Source: JBEKTY01 sp049515555
GTDB taxonomy: Bacteria; Planctomycetota; Planctomycetia; Pirellulales; Thermoguttaceae
Direction of reading: 5' to 3'
DNA length: 28,552 nt
Assembly: GCA_049515555.1 (NCBI GenBank)
Contig: JBEKTY010000102.1
Location: 1-28,552 of the forward strand
Numbering within the stretch: position 1 is the first letter of the stretch; each line of letters opens with the position of its first letter. Position numbers and translations under genes: made by a program. The notes under the pieces are model-generated. The model did no database searches, was not told the origin of the DNA, and saw only the letters and a list, made by a program, of their open reading frames with translations. This document shows positions 8,820 through 16,756 of the stretch, one piece after another.

Positions 8820-10208
8820 TCAAGCTCCTTTTGCCGGTGGGTTGTCAAGGGTGGGAATGGTCCGCGCCGGGGGGCCGGCGTCGGTGAGGAAGAACTCGGA
8901 CAGGGCGGCCGGGCCGGGGAACTCGCGGCGGTAGGCGTCGGACCAGGCGGCCAGGAACCGCTCGGCCCGCTCCCGCTCGACCAGCGCCCAGACGCTGCCG
9001 CCGAAGCCGGCCCCGAAGGCCGAGGCCGCCGCCGCGCCCAGCCGTCGGGCCGTAGCGGCCAGCAACGCCGTTTCCGGAATCTGGTTCCCCAGCCAGTGCT
9101 CGGCGGCCTGCTGCGAGCGGTCTACCAGGCGGCCGAACCGCGGCACGTCGCCGGCGGCCAAGGCGTCGCCCGCCGCCGGGACGATCTCTTCGTTCTCGAT
9201 CAGGAAATGCTCGACCCGGGCGGCCAGCGGCGAATCTTGCACCATCGCGCGCAGGCGGCCGGCGGCGTCCGGCGCGCTACTGATCGCGGCGGCCAGGTGC
9301 GGATCGTCGCGGCCGGTCTGCCGCCGCCACTCTCGGGCGGCGGCCGCGGCCAGCTCCGCGGCCCGATTATACCGCTCCTGCGCCGCGCCGGTCTTCTCCG
9401 CCACGATCCCGCTGCTACCGATGGCAAACAGGTAATCGGGCGGCATGGGCACGCTCCGCTCGTGGCGGACCGGGCAATAGGCGAACTGGCCCAGCCGGCC
9501 GGGTTCGGCGCAGAGGATGGCCGTGTGATCCTCGCTGCCACCAAACGTGCCCACGCCCCGGTCGCCGGCCAGGCGGCCGAAGCCCTGCCCGTTCTCGATG
9601 GTGCCCAGGTAGCCGCCCAGAATGTGCGGCTCGTGCAGTTCTGCGGGAAAATCGGGCCGCTCGCGCAAAGCATTGACCTGGGCCAAGGCCAGGAACACGC
9701 CCACAATCAGGGCGCTAGAGCTGCTCAACCCGGCGGCCGGCGGCAAATCGCTGGCAAATAAAATGTGGGCGCCCACGGCCAGGCCGGGAAAATTCCGCGC
9801 CAGCCGCCGGGCAACCGTCATCGGATAGTTCGACCAATGACCGCCCCGCGGAACCAGGTCCGGGGCCAACGGGAATTCGACCGACTGGCCGCTCAGGGCG
9901 TCGGTGATGCGAACTCGGCCATCCCCGCGCGGCAGAACCAGCAGGCGAAAGCCCCGCTCGACGGCCGCCACCAGGCTGCGGCCGCCGGCATAGTCGGTGT
10001 GTTTGCCCAGCACCTCGATGCGGCCGGGCACGAAGAAGCCCCAGTGCTCGCCGGCCTGGCCGCCGGCGGGCCCCGCGGCCAGGGCGGCCGCCACCTTGTC
10101 CCACAACATTGTATCCGGCACACGCCGTGTGCCGTCGTCAAGATGCGGCACACGGCGTGTGCCGCCTACATTTGGATTCGGCAAGCCGTCGGGGTCAGAT
10201 TCGATCAT
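8820..10208 (-). CDS. Galactokinase-like GHMP sugar kinase
   Basis: This is a cytoplasmic GHMP-superfamily kinase, expected to phosphorylate galactose or a related sugar at C1. Numbering from the ATG at 10109, motif 1 PGRIEVLGKHTDYAGG is at residues 28-43, the ATP-binding loop PPAAGLSSSSA at 123-133, the catalytic-Asp region GTFGGSEDHTAIL at 188-199, and the C-terminal GAGFGGSVWALVE motif follows. Known galactokinases read GEHTDY in motif 1; here Glu is Lys, so the sugar may differ. Two starts compete. ATG 10208 overlaps the GH78 stop (ATGA) and gives 462 residues. ATG 10109 gives a typical 429-residue kinase, but it lies in the terminus of a repeat element and has no Shine-Dalgarno. The extra 33 residues are mostly repeat-encoded (two GGTRRVP- or DGTRRVP-like segments). 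Confidence 0.88.
   Translation of the reverse strand: MIESDPDGLPNPNVGGTRRVPHLDDGTRRVPDTMLWDKVAAALAAGPAGGQAGEHWGFFVPGRIEVLGKHTDYAGGRSLVAAVERGFRLLVLPRGDGRVRITDALSGQSVEFPLAPDLVPRGGHWSNYPMTVARRLARNFPGLAVGAHILFASDLPPAAGLSSSSALIVGVFLALAQVNALRERPDFPAELHEPHILGGYLGTIENGQGFGRLAGDRGVGTFGGSEDHTAILCAEPGRLGQFAYCPVRHERSVPMPPDYLFAIGSSGIVAEKTGAAQERYNRAAELAAAAAREWRRQTGRDDPHLAAAISSAPDAAGRLRAMVQDSPLAARVEHFLIENEEIVPAAGDALAAGDVPRFGRLVDRSQQAAEHWLGNQIPETALLAATARRLGAAAASAFGAGFGGSVWALVERERAERFLAAWSDAYRREFPGPAALSEFFLTDAGPPARTIPTLDNPPAKGA
8825..8831 (-). promoter_or_regulatory. Shine-Dalgarno that fixes the GH106 start
   Basis: On the minus strand AAAGGAG ends 7 bp before ATG 8817. It lies inside the end of the kinase gene, so ribosomes finishing the kinase can reinitiate on GH106. 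The competing in-frame TTG (8823) is only 1-2 bp from it and is unlikely to be used. Confidence 0.75.
10107..10174. repeat. Double-palindrome element, copy B1, inside the kinase frame
   Basis: Two near-palindromes, CGGCACACGCCGTGTGCCG and CGGCACACGGCGTGTGCCG, are separated by a short spacer and bounded by outward TACAATG and TACATTTG termini. Copies B2 (19102) and B3 (25536) share the layout and the TACAWTG termini. This copy is 68 bp; the other two are 61 bp. It lies between the coupled ATG (10208) and the body of the kinase, stays open in the kinase frame, and its left terminus contains the ATG at 10109. Confidence 0.9.
10205..10208 (-). promoter_or_regulatory. ATGA stop/start overlap (GH78 to kinase)
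   Basis: The GH78 stop codon TGA (10207-10205) overlaps an ATG (10208-10206) in the kinase frame. This is the classical arrangement for translational coupling. A weak GAAGGA lies about 12 bp upstream of the ATG within GH78. Confidence 0.7.
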
Positions 10209-12940
10209 TTGGCTGGAACGTCCTTCACCATCCACGGCGCGGTGAATTTGTAGGTGCCCGATTGCACCTCGAACCGCACCGCGCCATTGGCGGCCGGCAG
10301 CGGTTTCACGCCCTCGGCCTGGGCGGCGGGCTTGTCCGATTCCAGCACCGCCGCCGCATCGGACACCGGCAGGCAAACGGTGGCCGTCGTATTGGCCGGG
10401 ACGGTTACGTCCAGCGCGAGCTTCCCGTCTTTTACCGACCAGGCCGCGGCGATCGGGCCGCGGATCGAACGGTAACTGGCCTTGGCCCAGGTCAGGCCGT
10501 CGCCCGGGCGGGGATGAATAATAACGTGCCGGAAGCCGGGCTGCGCGGGGTCCAGCCCGATGCCGGCCACCGTATCGAACAGCCATTGCCCGCAGGAGCC
10601 CAACGCATAGTGGTTGAACGAGTTCATGCCCGGGTCTTGGAAGCCTTTCTCGGGCGTCCAGCCGTCCCAGCGCTCCCAGATGGTCGTGGCCCCCTGCTTT
10701 ACCGAGAAGAGCCAGGAGGGAAACGTATCTTGCACGAGCAGCCGGTAGGCCGTATCGAGTTTGCCCGCCGCGGTGAGCACCGGCAGCATGTAGCTCACGC
10801 CGACGAACCCGGTAGTGACGTGCCAGCCGTGGGCCTTGACGTCGGCTTCCAGATACTGGGCGGCCTTGGCCCGCAGCGGCTCGCTCAGCAGATCGAACTT
10901 CAGGGCCATGACGTAACAGCACTGGGTATTGCCCTTGATGCGGCCGTCGGGGGCCACGTAGCGCCGGTTGAAGGCGGCTTTGATGTCGTCGAAGAGCCGC
11001 TCGTAGCGGGCGGCCTCCTCCGCCTTGCCGACGGCCCGATAGGCCCGCGCCACCAAGTGCGTGGAATAGGCGAAGTAAGCGGTGCCGATCAGGTCCTTGG
11101 GCGTGTCGGCCCCGATCGACAGCCAGTCGCCGTAGTCGTTGCCCCGGTCCTTGTCGCGCACCAGATCGGTGCTGTGCCGGCGGCACCACTCGACCCAGCG
11201 GGTCATGGCCGGCAGATGCCGCTCCAGGATCCGCCTGTCGCCGTAGACCTGGTAGATGGTCCAGGGGCAGATCACGCCGGCATCGGCCCAGGCGGGTACG
11301 CTGCCGCAGCCCATGCTGTTGGGATTCACGTCGCTGAAGGCCCCGTCCGCCGACTGCCCGTCGTCCACGTCCGCCAGCCACTTGGTGAAGAAGGCCGCCA
11401 CGTCGGCGTTGCAGGTGGCGGTGCGCACGAAGACCTGGGCGTCGCCCATCCAGCCCAGCCGCTCGTCGCGTTGCGGGCAGTCGGTGGGGATGCTCACGTA
11501 ATTGCCCCGCTGGCCCCACACGATGTTCGATTGAAGCTGATTGATCCGTGTGTCGGAGCAGGCGAACTCGCCGGCCCGCGGCGTGTCGGAGCCGATTACC
11601 ACGCCGGTCACAGCATCCAGCGGGGGCTTGGTGGAGAGGCCGGTAAGCTCGACGTAGCGGAAGCCGTGGAAGGTGAACGTGGGCTGCCACTGCACGCTGC
11701 CGCCCTCCTTGGCGACGTATGTATCGATCGAGGCCGCGCTGCGGAGGTTCTTCGTGTAGATGGTCCCGTCGGGGTTGAGCATCTCGGCATGCCGCAGCGT
11801 GAGCGTGGCGCCGGCCGGAAGGGCCACGCGCAGCCGCACCACGCCCACCATGTTCTGGCCCAGGTCGAAGGTCCACTGCCCCGGCTTGGGCTCGCGGAGC
11901 GACTTGGCCGGCAGCTCCATGAGCTGCCGCACGGGTTCCATCACCTGGCCTTCCAGCCGCGGCGGGGGCGGGATGCGGCGCTCGACGGCCGCGGCCCACC
12001 CGCTGTCGTCCAGCCCCGGCCGGTCCCAGCCGGCGATCTCCCTCCGGGCATCGTACGATTCGCCCAGCATGAAGTCCGACGACAGGATGGGGCTGGCGTG
12101 GACCCGCCACGTGGCGTCGGTGCCCAGGCGCTGGGTGCTCCCGTCGGCGTAAGTCACCTCAAGTTGCGCCAATAGGGCCGGCCGCTTGCCGAAGAACTGG
12201 AACCCGCCGTTGCCGATGTGCCCGCTGTACCAGCCGGCGGCCAGCAGGCCGGCCACCGCGTTCTCGCCCGGCCGCAAGGCCGACGTGACGTCGTACATCT
12301 GGTATTGGACCCGCCGGCGATAGTCGGTCCAGTCGGGCGCCAGCACGTGGTCACCCACCCGCGAGCCGTTCAGGTGCAGCTCGTAAAGCCCCAGGGCCGT
12401 AACGAACAGCCGGGCCTTGGCTACCGGTTTGTCGGCCAGGCGGAACGTCTTGCGGATGATCGGCACGGGCTGGGCCTGGGCCGACTCGGGCTTCACTTCG
12501 GCCTCGATCCAGCGGGCCGACCAATCCTTGCACTCCAGCAGGCCCATCTCCCAACGGGCCGGCTGGCTCCAGGGGCTGGGCCGCCCCGCGCGGTCCCATA
12601 CCCGAACCTGCCAATAACACGCCTGCCGCGAACTCAGCGGCCGGCCGCAGTATGATATCTGGGCCGTCTCGTCGCAGGCCACCTTGCCGCTATCCCATAG
12701 ATCGCCCTTCTCCTGGGCCAAGACTTCCGGCGACGAGGCCACCAGCACCTGGTAGGCATCCTGCCGCTGGCCCCGCTGGTCTGACTCCAGCACCCAGCTC
12801 AGCCGCGGCGTAGCCGTAGCGATCCCCAGCGGGTTGCACAGGTATTCGCACCGCAAGTCGCGAACCTGTAGGCCATTGGCCCAGGCGAGACCGCAGTCCA
12901 GCAGGGCCAGCAGACATCCGAATAACCATGCATGTCGCAT
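10205..12940 (-). CDS. GH78 alpha-L-rhamnosidase
   Basis: This encodes 911 residues and is exported (signal MRHAWLFGCLLALLDCGLAWA). It hydrolyses terminal alpha-L-rhamnosides. The domain order fits GH78. An N-terminal fibronectin-like region (about 25-135) is followed by the rhamnosidase N domain (WIEAEVKPE through HVLAPDWTDYRRRVQYQMYDVT, about 144-300) and a beta-sandwich (about 345-450). The (alpha/alpha)6 catalytic domain has DCPQRDERLGWMGD at residues 488-500 and TIWERWDG at 753-760. Asp488, Glu493 and Asp500 have the spacing of the conserved Asp-Glu-Asp of characterised GH78 enzymes, and Glu756 fits the second catalytic Glu. A C-terminal beta domain ends the protein. The start at 12940 was chosen because GGGAG lies 8 bp before it and the signal peptide is complete. 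It is the first gene of the operon with the kinase and GH106. Confidence 0.95.
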   Translation of the reverse strand: MRHAWLFGCLLALLDCGLAWANGLQVRDLRCEYLCNPLGIATATPRLSWVLESDQRGQRQDAYQVLVASSPEVLAQEKGDLWDSGKVACDETAQISYCGRPLSSRQACYWQVRVWDRAGRPSPWSQPARWEMGLLECKDWSARWIEAEVKPESAQAQPVPIIRKTFRLADKPVAKARLFVTALGLYELHLNGSRVGDHVLAPDWTDYRRRVQYQMYDVTSALRPGENAVAGLLAAGWYSGHIGNGGFQFFGKRPALLAQLEVTYADGSTQRLGTDATWRVHASPILSSDFMLGESYDARREIAGWDRPGLDDSGWAAAVERRIPPPPRLEGQVMEPVRQLMELPAKSLREPKPGQWTFDLGQNMVGVVRLRVALPAGATLTLRHAEMLNPDGTIYTKNLRSAASIDTYVAKEGGSVQWQPTFTFHGFRYVELTGLSTKPPLDAVTGVVIGSDTPRAGEFACSDTRINQLQSNIVWGQRGNYVSIPTDCPQRDERLGWMGDAQVFVRTATCNADVAAFFTKWLADVDDGQSADGAFSDVNPNSMGCGSVPAWADAGVICPWTIYQVYGDRRILERHLPAMTRWVEWCRRHSTDLVRDKDRGNDYGDWLSIGADTPKDLIGTAYFAYSTHLVARAYRAVGKAEEAARYERLFDDIKAAFNRRYVAPDGRIKGNTQCCYVMALKFDLLSEPLRAKAAQYLEADVKAHGWHVTTGFVGVSYMLPVLTAAGKLDTAYRLLVQDTFPSWLFSVKQGATTIWERWDGWTPEKGFQDPGMNSFNHYALGSCGQWLFDTVAGIGLDPAQPGFRHVIIHPRPGDGLTWAKASYRSIRGPIAAAWSVKDGKLALDVTVPANTTATVCLPVSDAAAVLESDKPAAQAEGVKPLPAANGAVRFEVQSGTYKFTAPWMVKDVPAK

Positions 12941-13235
12941 CGTCGCATCTCCCATTTGGGTTGACAGAATGTAACCGGCGCTCCTCGTGCGAGGCGCCCC
13001 CACGGCCCAGCGCGGCAAGAGGTGGCAAACCACCTTTTGCCCCGCCTATGATACTTCCACGGCCGTGAGGTTTCAACAACGACGACCTGCCGATCGCCGC
13101 GGCACCGACAAGGATTCTGACTTTGGGTTACGCGACGTGAAGGGCCGTGGGCCGAGCGGGGATTCCCCGCCGAACTCGCGTTTGACTGGCGGGCGCGGCG
13201 TGGTCTGCTATACTTCCCGTCAGGAGGAACGCGAT

Positions 13236-14663
13236 ATGACAGTCCAAGCGAGAGCGTTCGCGCAGGCCGCCGCCGAGGAGCAACGGCCAGAACGGCACCC
13301 AGACTCTGGCTCGCCAGGCCGACGGCTGGTGAGTTGGTTACGCACCGGCCGGCGTTGGTATGCCGGCAGTTTCGGCTTCCAAGTGGTTCGGTTGTCGTTA
13401 CTGCTGCTGATTCCCGGCGGCCTGATGGGGTTCGTTGTCGTGGGCACGGCGGCCGAGGCGCTGGGACAAGGGGTCGGTGCGAAACATGGCGCGGGCGATA
13501 ACCGGGGTGCCGGCGCCAGCGGCCTTGACGCTGCTGGCCGCGCGGTGATGAGCAACCGAGGCGGGCCGGCGCAACCTGCCGCGCGGGCCATTGACGGTGC
13601 GTTGTCCTGGTTGGCCCGGCACCAAATGGCCGACGGGGGCTGGAGCCTCCAGAATTACGTGCAGCGCTGCAAGGACCCGACCTGCCGCGGTCCCGGCAAC
13701 ATAGAGGCCGACACGGGCGCCACGGCCCTGGGCGTGCTGCCCTTCCTGGCCGCCGGCCAGACGCACCGCACCAAGGGCCCCTACCGGGTCAACGTGAATG
13801 CCGCCATTCAGTGGCTCATCGGCCACCAGCAGAAGAGCGATGGCAACCTGACCGCGGGGGCCGCGCAGCCGATGTACTCGCACGCCCTGGCCACGATCGC
13901 CCTGTGCGAAGATTGCGACATGACCGGCGACGATAGCGTAAGGCAGGCCGCCGTGCGGGCGGTGGACTACATCGTAATGGCCCAGAACAAAACCACCGGC
14001 GGTTGGCGTTACACACCCGGCGATTCGGGCGATACCTCGGTGCTTGGCTGGCAGGTGATGGCCCTGAAAAGCGCCGTAATGGCCGGCTGCCTAATGGCGC
14101 GCGACGACGGCAGAAACGGTCTGCCGTTCGACGGGGCCGGCAAGTGGCTCGACTCGGTGCAGTCCGGCCCGAACAACAGCCGCTATTGCTACCAGCCGGG
14201 CACCGGCCCGGCGAACACCATGACCGCCGTGGGCCTGCTCTCCCGGCAGTACCTGGAGGTGAGAAGCGACAGCCCGATGATGGCCGACGGCGTGAAGTAC
14301 CTGATGGACCACATGCCCGGCGAAGACTTCCGGCACGCCTCGAACATGTACTACGTTTACCACGCCACCCAGGTGTTGCACAACATGAACAATCGCGAGT
14401 GGGACACTTGGAACCGGCGGGTGCGGGACTTGCTGGTCAAGTCGCAGAACTGCGACAACGGCAGTTGTGCCAACGGGAGCTGGGATCCAGCCGGCGATCA
14501 GTGGGGGCATAGTGGCGGGCGGCTGATGATGACCAGCCTGGCCACGTTGACTCTGGAGACTTACTTTCGCTATTTGCCGCTGTTCAAGGCATACTTCTCC
14601 GCCGGCGCAGCCCCGGGCGGCAACGCGCCAGAAGCCAAGCCAGCCGCCGCCGGAGAGAAGTAG
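13236..14663 (+). CDS. Exported prenyltransferase/squalene-oxidase-repeat protein
   Basis: This encodes 475 residues. The start follows AGGAGG by 8-9 bp. A membrane helix at about residues 47-71 (VVRLSLLLLIPGGLMGFVVV) anchors or exports the rest. The body is an alpha/alpha-toroid of the terpene-cyclase type, with repeated W-L-x-x-x-Q-x-x-x-G-x-W/L elements: ALSWLARHQMADGGW, IQWLIGHQQKSDGNL and VDYIVMAQNKTTGGWRY. It also has ADTGATALGVLPFL and GDTSVLGWQVMALKSA. It lacks the DxDD acid motif of squalene-hopene cyclases, so it is probably not a cyclase. Close relatives are abundant in planctomycetes and uncharacterised as far as I know. Several Cys occur in pairs (RCKDPTC, NCDNGSC). It is divergent from the GH78 operon across 295 bp. 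Confidence 0.85.
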   Translation: MTVQARAFAQAAAEEQRPERHPDSGSPGRRLVSWLRTGRRWYAGSFGFQVVRLSLLLLIPGGLMGFVVVGTAAEALGQGVGAKHGAGDNRGAGASGLDAAGRAVMSNRGGPAQPAARAIDGALSWLARHQMADGGWSLQNYVQRCKDPTCRGPGNIEADTGATALGVLPFLAAGQTHRTKGPYRVNVNAAIQWLIGHQQKSDGNLTAGAAQPMYSHALATIALCEDCDMTGDDSVRQAAVRAVDYIVMAQNKTTGGWRYTPGDSGDTSVLGWQVMALKSAVMAGCLMARDDGRNGLPFDGAGKWLDSVQSGPNNSRYCYQPGTGPANTMTAVGLLSRQYLEVRSDSPMMADGVKYLMDHMPGEDFRHASNMYYVYHATQVLHNMNNREWDTWNRRVRDLLVKSQNCDNGSCANGSWDPAGDQWGHSGGRLMMTSLATLTLETYFRYLPLFKAYFSAGAAPGGNAPEAKPAAAGEK

Positions 14664-14699
14664 GAACTTCCGGTTCCCCCTCGGCCTTCCGTCTTGGAA

Positions 14700-14743
14700 G
14701 GGGACAGTCCCATTTTCGTCGGACGAAAATTGGGACAGTCCCC
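14700..14743. repeat. 44-bp palindromic element (family E)
   Basis: Arms GGGGACAGTCCCATTTTCGTC and GACGAAAATTGGGACAGTCCCC meet at a 2-bp centre and form a nearly perfect palindrome. Each arm also contains a small internal dyad (GGGGACAGTCCC). It lies 36 bp after the stop of the prenyltransferase-like gene and upstream of the GH27 promoter candidate. There is no T-tract, so it is a repeat rather than a typical terminator. Confidence 0.85.
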
Positions 14744-14755
14744 CGCCGTCCGCTG

Positions 14756-14784
14756 TTGCATACCCCTTGACGGGGCAGGATAAT
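14756..14784 (+). promoter_or_regulatory. Candidate sigma70-type promoter for GH27
   Basis: TTGCAT (14756-14761) and GATAAT (14779-14784) are separated by 17 bp. The -10 matches consensus at five of six positions; the -35 matches only at TTG. Transcription from about 14791 would put the heptad array at 14819-14891 in the leader of the alpha-galactosidase. Confidence 0.35.
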
Positions 14785-14818
14785 AGTATTCGCTGGAACC
14801 GCCGGTCCCCGTCCCCCC

Positions 14819-14891
14819 ACCCAATCCCCAATCCCCAATCCACGACGGACGTGCGAAGCCGCAAGCGGCTCCCCAATCCCCACCCCCCCAT
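14819..14891. repeat. CCCCAAT heptad array interrupted by a palindromic insert
   Basis: Three heptads (14819-14839, CCCCAAT with one variant) are broken by about 31 bp (14840-14870). The insert carries the perfect short palindrome AGCCGCAAGCGGCT (14857-14870). The heptads then resume (14871-14877) and decay into C-rich sequence. The array ends about 12 bp before the AAAGGAG of the GH27 gene. Confidence 0.75.
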
Positions 14892-14915
14892 CCCCTGCCT
14901 TCCAAAGGAGCAACC

Positions 14916-16448
14916 ATGACCCGTACGGTACGTGGCCTGATCGCGGCGGCACTGGCGGCGATGGCCGGCCTGTCGGCCGGCGCCGCGGAGTCGCTGATCC
15001 TGACGCCCAAGCCGCCGCCGACCCCGCGGATCAACGGCGCCAAGGTGTTCGGCGTGCGGCCCGGCTCGCCGCTGCTGTTTACGATTCCGGCCACGGGCGA
15101 CCGGCCGATGACCTTCGCCGTGGAGAACCTGCCGCCGGGGCTGGTCGTCGATGGGGCCAGCGGCCAGATCATGGGCAAGCTGGCCCAGCCCGGCCGCTAT
15201 GTCGCGACCCTGCGGGCGACCAACGCCCGGGGCACGGCCAGCCGGAAACTAACAATCGTCTGCGGCGACACCCTGGCCCTGACGCCGCACATGGGCTGGA
15301 ACAGTTGGTACGTATGGGAGAGCCACGTGACCGATCGCATCATGCGCGAGGCGGCCGACGCCATGGTCGCCAACGGCATGATGAACCACGGCTACATGTA
15401 CGTGAACATCGACGACTGCTGGGCCGTCAAGCCGGGGTCGAAAGACCCCATGCTCGGCGGCCCGCCGCGCGACGCGACCGGCAAGGTCAACCCCAACCGC
15501 CACTTTCCCGACATGAAGGCCCTCACCGCTTACATCCATGCCAAGGGCCTGAAGGCGGGCATCTACACCTCGCCCGGTCCGACCACCTGCGGCGGCCACG
15601 TCGGCGCCTACCAGCACGAGGCCCAGGATGTCCAGCGGTTCGTCGAATGGGGCTTCGACTTCCTGAAGTACGACTGGTGCTCCTACGGCAACGTCGCCGA
15701 CAAAGGCCCCGACGGATTGAAAAAACCCTATCGCCACATCGCCGGAATCCTGCGGCGGCAGCCCCGCGACGTCGTGCTCAACCTCTGCCAGTACGGCATG
15801 GGCGAGGTCTGGCAGTGGGGCAAAGCCGTGGGCGGGCAGAGCTGGCGGACGGCCGGCGACCTGGGCTTCTCCTTCACCGGCATCTCCACCGCCCTGTTCC
15901 GCGATGCCTTCAACCTCTACGCCGCCCGCGAGCTGCACAACTTCGGCGGACCCGGCGGCTGGAACGACCCCGACTACCTGCTGCTGGGCTACCTCAGCAA
16001 CTGGCACGGCCAGCGCGCGCCGACCCCCTTGACGCCCAACGAGCAGTATACCCACGTCTCGCTGTGGTGCCTGCTGGCCGCACCGCTGATCCTCAGCGGC
16101 GACATTACCCGCCTGGACCCCTTCACGCTCAGCCTCCTGACGAACGACGAGGTGCTGGAGGTCGACCAGGACCCGTTGGGCCGCCCCGGGCGGCGCATCG
16201 CCAAGAGCGGCGACCTCGAGGTCTGGGCCAAGCCCATGGAGGACGGCAGCCGGGCCGTAGGCCTGTTCAATCGCGGCCCCGCCGAGGCCACCGTCAGCGC
16301 CGCCTGGTCCGACCTCGGACTGGCCGGCCGGCAGATCGTTCGCGACCTATGGCGGCAGAAGGACCTCGGCCCGAGCGAAGGCCAGTTCTCGACCCGCGTG
16401 CCGCCGCACGGCGTCGTGCTAGTCCGCCTCCGCCCGGCAAGGCCGTAG
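14916..16448 (+). CDS. GH27 alpha-galactosidase with N-terminal Ig-like domain
   Basis: This encodes 510 residues and is exported (signal peptide to about residue 24, ending SAGAAES). An Ig-like putative domain lies at about 28-115 (NLPPGLVVDGASGQIMGKL). The GH27 TIM barrel follows, with LTPHMGWNSW at 122-131, YVNIDDCW at 162-169, the nucleophile Asp253 in LKYDWCSYG, and the acid/base Asp315 in SWRTAGDL. GGWNDPDYLLLG precedes a C-terminal beta-sandwich (from about 415). It should release alpha-galactose from oligosaccharides or polysaccharides. The start follows AAAGGAG by 5 bp. The neighbouring rhamnosidase operon contains a galactokinase-like gene, which fits joint use of a rhamnose- and galactose-containing polymer (an inference). 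Confidence 0.95.
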   Translation: MTRTVRGLIAAALAAMAGLSAGAAESLILTPKPPPTPRINGAKVFGVRPGSPLLFTIPATGDRPMTFAVENLPPGLVVDGASGQIMGKLAQPGRYVATLRATNARGTASRKLTIVCGDTLALTPHMGWNSWYVWESHVTDRIMREAADAMVANGMMNHGYMYVNIDDCWAVKPGSKDPMLGGPPRDATGKVNPNRHFPDMKALTAYIHAKGLKAGIYTSPGPTTCGGHVGAYQHEAQDVQRFVEWGFDFLKYDWCSYGNVADKGPDGLKKPYRHIAGILRRQPRDVVLNLCQYGMGEVWQWGKAVGGQSWRTAGDLGFSFTGISTALFRDAFNLYAARELHNFGGPGGWNDPDYLLLGYLSNWHGQRAPTPLTPNEQYTHVSLWCLLAAPLILSGDITRLDPFTLSLLTNDEVLEVDQDPLGRPGRRIAKSGDLEVWAKPMEDGSRAVGLFNRGPAEATVSAAWSDLGLAGRQIVRDLWRQKDLGPSEGQFSTRVPPHGVVLVRLRPARP

Positions 16449-16457
16449 CAACCCAAG

Positions 16458-16486
16458 GTAGCAGGCACACGGAGTGTGCCTGCTAC
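16458..16486 (+). terminator. Perfect hairpin after GH27; repeat-like terminator
   Basis: A 13-bp perfect stem, GTAGCAGGCACAC / GTGTGCCTGCTAC, closes a GGA loop and is followed by TTTCC. It lies 9 bp after the alpha-galactosidase stop, where a terminator is expected, but the T-tract is short. The hairpin core GGCACAC..GTGTGCC resembles the B-family palindromes, so it may be a repeat unit serving as a terminator. The rest of the gap to 16756 holds only a weak promoter-like pair (TTGCTG 16660, TAGTAT 16682). Confidence 0.6.
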
Positions 16487-16756
16487 TTTCCATGCCGTGA
16501 ACAGTTACGCCAGGTCAGAGGCGCCGGAAATATTCAACTAACCCCGCCAATCAACCGATCTTATCTAATGCGCTGTATTAGGAACGGTGCGCCGTTGCTC
16601 ATTGTCGCGGTATGCGCCTCTTTCAGTCTTTTCAAAGCCGGAACGATTGAAACTGGGGTTTGCTGAGTTTCTCAAGGATGGTAGTATTCGCCGCCTCGCG
16701 GAACAGCTTGGTAACGGCTTGTGCTCGCGGCGATTACCCCTACAGGAGGACTTGCG

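Noticed and set aside
8820..12110. A 1096-codon minus-strand frame spanning the kinase and much of the GH78 gene
   Set aside because: Only the part from 10208 encodes kinase motifs. The upstream part is the wrong frame of GH78, low in complexity and rich in Arg, Ala and Gly.
13182..13214. TTGACT and TATACT upstream of the prenyltransferase-like gene as a promoter
   Set aside because: The spacer is 21 bp, too long for a standard sigma70 promoter.
13236..14663. Squalene-hopene cyclase
   Set aside because: The toroid repeats are present, but the DxDD catalytic motif is missing and the protein has an N-terminal anchor; it is better described as a repeat protein of that fold.
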